A stretch of DNA of 24,202 nucleotides from JALQTD01 sp965657495. Its GTDB lineage: Bacteria; Bacteroidota; Bacteroidia; Flavobacteriales_D; Sanyastnellaceae. The notes beneath the pieces are model-generated. The model ran no database searches. It was not told the DNA's origin and saw nothing but the letters and a program-made list of their open reading frames with translations. Within the stretch, counting starts at the first letter, position 1, and each line of letters begins with the position of its first letter. Below are positions 22,004-24,202 of the stretch, one piece after another. Position numbers and translations under genes: made by a program. The stretch covers positions 1 to 24,202 of the forward strand of contig CBFHPD010000112.1 of NCBI GenBank assembly GCA_965657495.1, given 5' to 3'.

Positions 22004-23506
22004 TCATTCGTCGTCCGCGTAAGCTTGGCGCAATGCGCTCATGAGCTTGCGCGTGTAGTCTTCTTGCAGCCAGTTCTTGTAGTTTTCTGTGGTCTTGGCG
22101 ATGCATTTGGCATACTGCCTCACCCGGAAACTGATGTCCCCCTCGATCGTTTTGACGAAATCAGATGCGTCCCAAAAATCCGCGCACAAGTAGCGGATGA
22201 CCTCGACGTGCTGGGCGATGCTTTGGTCGATGACCACCTTCGGACGGTCCCCGTTTCGGGTCACTTCCATGTACGCTTCGGACACATCAAACTCAATGGA
22301 AGGCCCCCCTTCGAGGCGCTTCAGGATTTCATCGTCGTACTCGTACACGAATTCCTCCTCGATTTCCTCGTCCGTGTAGAGTCCTTCGATGAACGCATTG
22401 GGCGCTTTGAAGATCTCCGCCCAGTTGATGTGCGTGTCCCATAGCCCAAATCGCCGGGCGTTGTTGCCCAAGTCGATGACGTTGAATTTCTTTTTGTGCG
22501 GAAGCACACGCGAGCCGCGGCCAATCATTTGGTGGTACAAGGTCAACGACTTGGTCGCCCGGTTCAGAATGATGGTTTCGACCGACGGGGAGTCAAAGCC
22601 TGTGGTCAAAATGGAGACGGAAGAGAGGATGGCGTCCGGCTTGTTTTCAAACCAGGTCAAGATTTCTTCCCGCTCTTTCTCGCTGTGGGTGTTGTCGAGG
22701 TGCATGCACTCGTAGCCTTCTTCGGCGAACATCGCCTGCACCTGTTTGGACGTGTTGATGCCATTGTTGAAGATGAGCGTCTTCATTCCTTTCGCCTTCT
22801 CTTCATATGCGTACAGCAGCTTCTCTTGCATGAGGTAGTTGCCGTACAAGCGTTCCGAGCTGCTGACCGTGTAGTCACCGCTGATGCCCACCTTGAGCGA
22901 GCGCAGGTTGACGTCGTAGGAGTAGGTGATGGCTTCGGCCAAAAAACCCTGATCCACAAGCGAACTAATGGACTCCCCCACGATGAGCTCGTTGTAGTTG
23001 TCCTTGAGCGGCAGCTTGATGTTGCTGCTCAGTGGCGTGGCCGTGACGCCGAGGATGATTTGGTTTTCAAAATAGCCAAACAACTTGCGGAAGCTGTTGT
23101 AGTGCGCCTCATCGATGATGACCAACCCCAATTGATCAAACTCAATGCGCTCGTCATTGAGCCGGTTGTTCAAGGTCTCCACCATCGCCACGAAGCACAC
23201 GTGGTCGTGGTCCTTCTCGAGTTCCTTGACCTTGCTGTTGATGATTTTGTTCGGTACTCCGATTTCCTTGAGCATGCGGCTGGTTTGGCCACACAATTCG
23301 ATGCGGTGCGTCAGGATCAACACCTTTTTGCCGGTCTCCTCGATGAATCGGCGGGTCAATTCGGAGAAGATAACGGTCTTGCCCCCGCCGGTTGGAAGTT
23401 GGAAGAGCAGGTTGTAGTGCTCCGGGAATTTCCGCATGCGCGTCATCAACTTGTCGATGGCGGATTCTTGGTAGTGGTAGAGCGTTTTCGACGACTTGAC
23501 CGGCAT
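22004..23506 (-). CDS. Superfamily 2 DEAD/DEAH-box helicase
   Basis: The 500-residue protein has all core SF2 motifs: Q13 region (YHYQESAIDKL), Walker A LPTGGGKT (37-44), motif Ia-like LTHRIEL, DEAH box 132-135, motif III VTATP (154-158), and in the second RecA domain LIFNNGINTSKQ, STTGFDSP-like ILTTGFDSPSVE and motif VI QMIGRGSR. A C-terminal region of about 130 residues is rich in acidic and aromatic residues and not catalytic. The layout is like UvrB/RecG-class and RapA-type duplex translocases of the type III-restriction-related group, but no nuclease domain is attached. I recall it as a conserved Flavobacteriia helicase of unknown specific role. The start at 23506 (MPVKSSKTL) is the first ATG after a strong promoter box. 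Confidence 0.92.
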   Translation of the reverse strand: MPVKSSKTLYHYQESAIDKLMTRMRKFPEHYNLLFQLPTGGGKTVIFSELTRRFIEETGKKVLILTHRIELCGQTSRMLKEIGVPNKIINSKVKELEKDHDHVCFVAMVETLNNRLNDERIEFDQLGLVIIDEAHYNSFRKLFGYFENQIILGVTATPLSSNIKLPLKDNYNELIVGESISSLVDQGFLAEAITYSYDVNLRSLKVGISGDYTVSSSERLYGNYLMQEKLLYAYEEKAKGMKTLIFNNGINTSKQVQAMFAEEGYECMHLDNTHSEKEREEILTWFENKPDAILSSVSILTTGFDSPSVETIILNRATKSLTLYHQMIGRGSRVLPHKKKFNVIDLGNNARRFGLWDTHINWAEIFKAPNAFIEGLYTDEEIEEEFVYEYDDEILKRLEGGPSIEFDVSEAYMEVTRNGDRPKVVIDQSIAQHVEVIRYLCADFWDASDFVKTIEGDISFRVRQYAKCIAKTTENYKNWLQEDYTRKLMSALRQAYADDE

Positions 23507-23562
23507 GGGGGAGGCGGGGGATTCAGGTGGGGTCAGCACGGGCTGGTAGCATTGGGAAGGTG

Positions 23563-23570
23563 CAAAAGTA
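23563..23570 (-). promoter_or_regulatory. -7 box for the helicase gene
   Basis: On the minus strand TACTTTTG matches TAnnTTTG fully and ends 56 bases before the ATG at 23506, so this gene would have a normal leader. The rest of the divergent gap 23571-23671 shows nothing I can name. Confidence 0.5.
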
Positions 23571-23671
23571 CCCACCGAATCGCTGAACTGCACGGAAAAT
23601 CCGAGGGAATTCGGGAGGTTTTTCCGCGGGAGGTGTGGACATTTTCGTCGAAAAGCAGGAGAGGTTTTGCT

Positions 23672-23679
23672 TAATTTAC
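23672..23679 (+). promoter_or_regulatory. -7-like box four bases before the ung GTG
   Basis: TAATTTAC is followed by GCGC and the GTG at 23684. It matches TAnnTTTG except at the last two bases. The placement supports GTG as the start codon. Confidence 0.4.
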
Positions 23680-23683
23680 GCGC

Positions 23684-24202
23684 GTGGAAACATGGCAGGA
23701 AGCATTGGGCGGTCCTTGGGCCGAGTTGGTGAGCCCGGGTTTGTCGCCCGAGGACGGCGCGCGCATCCACCGGTTGTGGACGGAGGTGGTGGGCCAAACC
23801 GAGGTCTTTCCCGCCCGCGAGCACGTGTTTCAAGCCTTCAAACACGTGCATCCCACCGGCACCCGCGTGGTCATGCTGGGCCAGGACCCCTATCACGGGC
23901 TGGGGCAGGCCCACGGTTTGGCCTTCTCCGTGCAGCATGGTGTCAAGGTGCCGCCGTCGTTGCGGAACATATTGAAGGAGCTCGCAGCCGACGTACCAGC
24001 GACGCGTTGGCGAGAAGAACCGGCGGGTGCAGGCCTTTTGAGCGGCTGGGCCGTGCAAGGCGTGTTGTTGCTCAACGCCGTGCTGACGGTGGCCGAGGGC
24101 CGAGCCGGTGCCCACCGCAAGCAGGGGTGGGAAGCCCTGACTTCGGCCGTTGTAAAGGGGCTAGCGGATGCCGCGGGTCCCCGCGTGTTCATCCTCTGGG
24201 GC
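23684..24202 (+). CDS. ung: Uracil-DNA glycosylase, family 1 (C-terminus beyond window)
   Basis: The frame is open from a GTG at 23684 to the right edge (173 codons seen of about 220 expected). The enzyme removes uracil from DNA as the first step of base-excision repair. Visible motifs are VVMLGQDPYHGLGQAHGLAFSV, with the catalytic Asp in GQDPYHG, then PPSLRNILKEL and the conserved core GVLLLNAVLTV followed by AGAHRKQGWEAL. The HPSPLS-type leucine loop lies beyond the window. The ATG at 23692 is out of frame. The reading VETWQEALGGPWAELV fits the usual N-terminus of family 1 enzymes, so GTG is the best start. It diverges from the helicase gene across 177 bp. Confidence 0.95.
   Translation, partial: METWQEALGGPWAELVSPGLSPEDGARIHRLWTEVVGQTEVFPAREHVFQAFKHVHPTGTRVVMLGQDPYHGLGQAHGLAFSVQHGVKVPPSLRNILKELAADVPATRWREEPAGAGLLSGWAVQGVLLLNAVLTVAEGRAGAHRKQGWEALTSAVVKGLADAAGPRVFILWG

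Overview
The window looks like a GC-rich member of the Bacteroidota, most likely Flavobacteriales. The supporting signs are a secreted protein with a type IX (Por) sorting tail, a large TamB next to a divergent TsaD, a DUF4249-like lipoprotein, a DUF2027-type Smr protein, many TTG leucine codons, and promoter boxes of the Bacteroidota TAnnTTTG type. I see no tRNA, rRNA, CRISPR array, transposase, integrase or prophage. The DNA looks like compact chromosome; no gap between genes exceeds about 230 bp.

Layout. Bases 1-1269 (minus) hold the N-terminal part of a secreted protein with a tandem 150-bp repeat that runs off the left edge. Bases 1499-5807 (minus) are a tight four-gene operon: two tandem-domain universal stress proteins, a cytosolic PAS histidine kinase, and a response regulator whose output domain is CRP/FNR-like. 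A palindromic FNR-type box lies in the 56-bp gap upstream. Bases 5864-9205 (minus) carry a multidomain secreted endonuclease I and a secreted serine hydrolase. Bases 9260-11834 hold an Smr-domain protein (plus) and three minus-strand genes: a dicluster ferredoxin and two secreted proteins of unknown function. Bases 11877-14530 (plus) carry a LuxC-type acyl-CoA reductase, a DUF4249-like lipoprotein and a small STAS/SEC14-like protein. Bases 14536-19793 (minus) are a type IX-secreted protein and TamB. Then come tsaD (plus), a LytS-type membrane histidine kinase and a DEAD/DEAH helicase (both minus), and the start of ung (plus), cut by the right edge.

How the genes work together. The most coherent unit is the stress-protein/two-component operon. 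The kinase's first PAS domain aligns with the heme PAS of FixL, including the position of the heme-ligand histidine. The regulator has an FNR-like recognition helix on a receiver domain. The operon's only upstream gap holds a TGAT-N4-ATCA site centred exactly 41.5 bp before the start codon. This suggests an autoregulated oxygen or redox circuit that controls stress proteins, similar in outline to DosS/DosR control of universal stress proteins in mycobacteria. That is inference.

A second window-wide pattern is a -7-like box (TAnnTTyG and variants) placed four or five bases before the start codon of seven genes, with a degenerate eighth before the stress operon. If these boxes are real promoters, the mRNAs begin at or next to the start codon, that is, they are leaderless.
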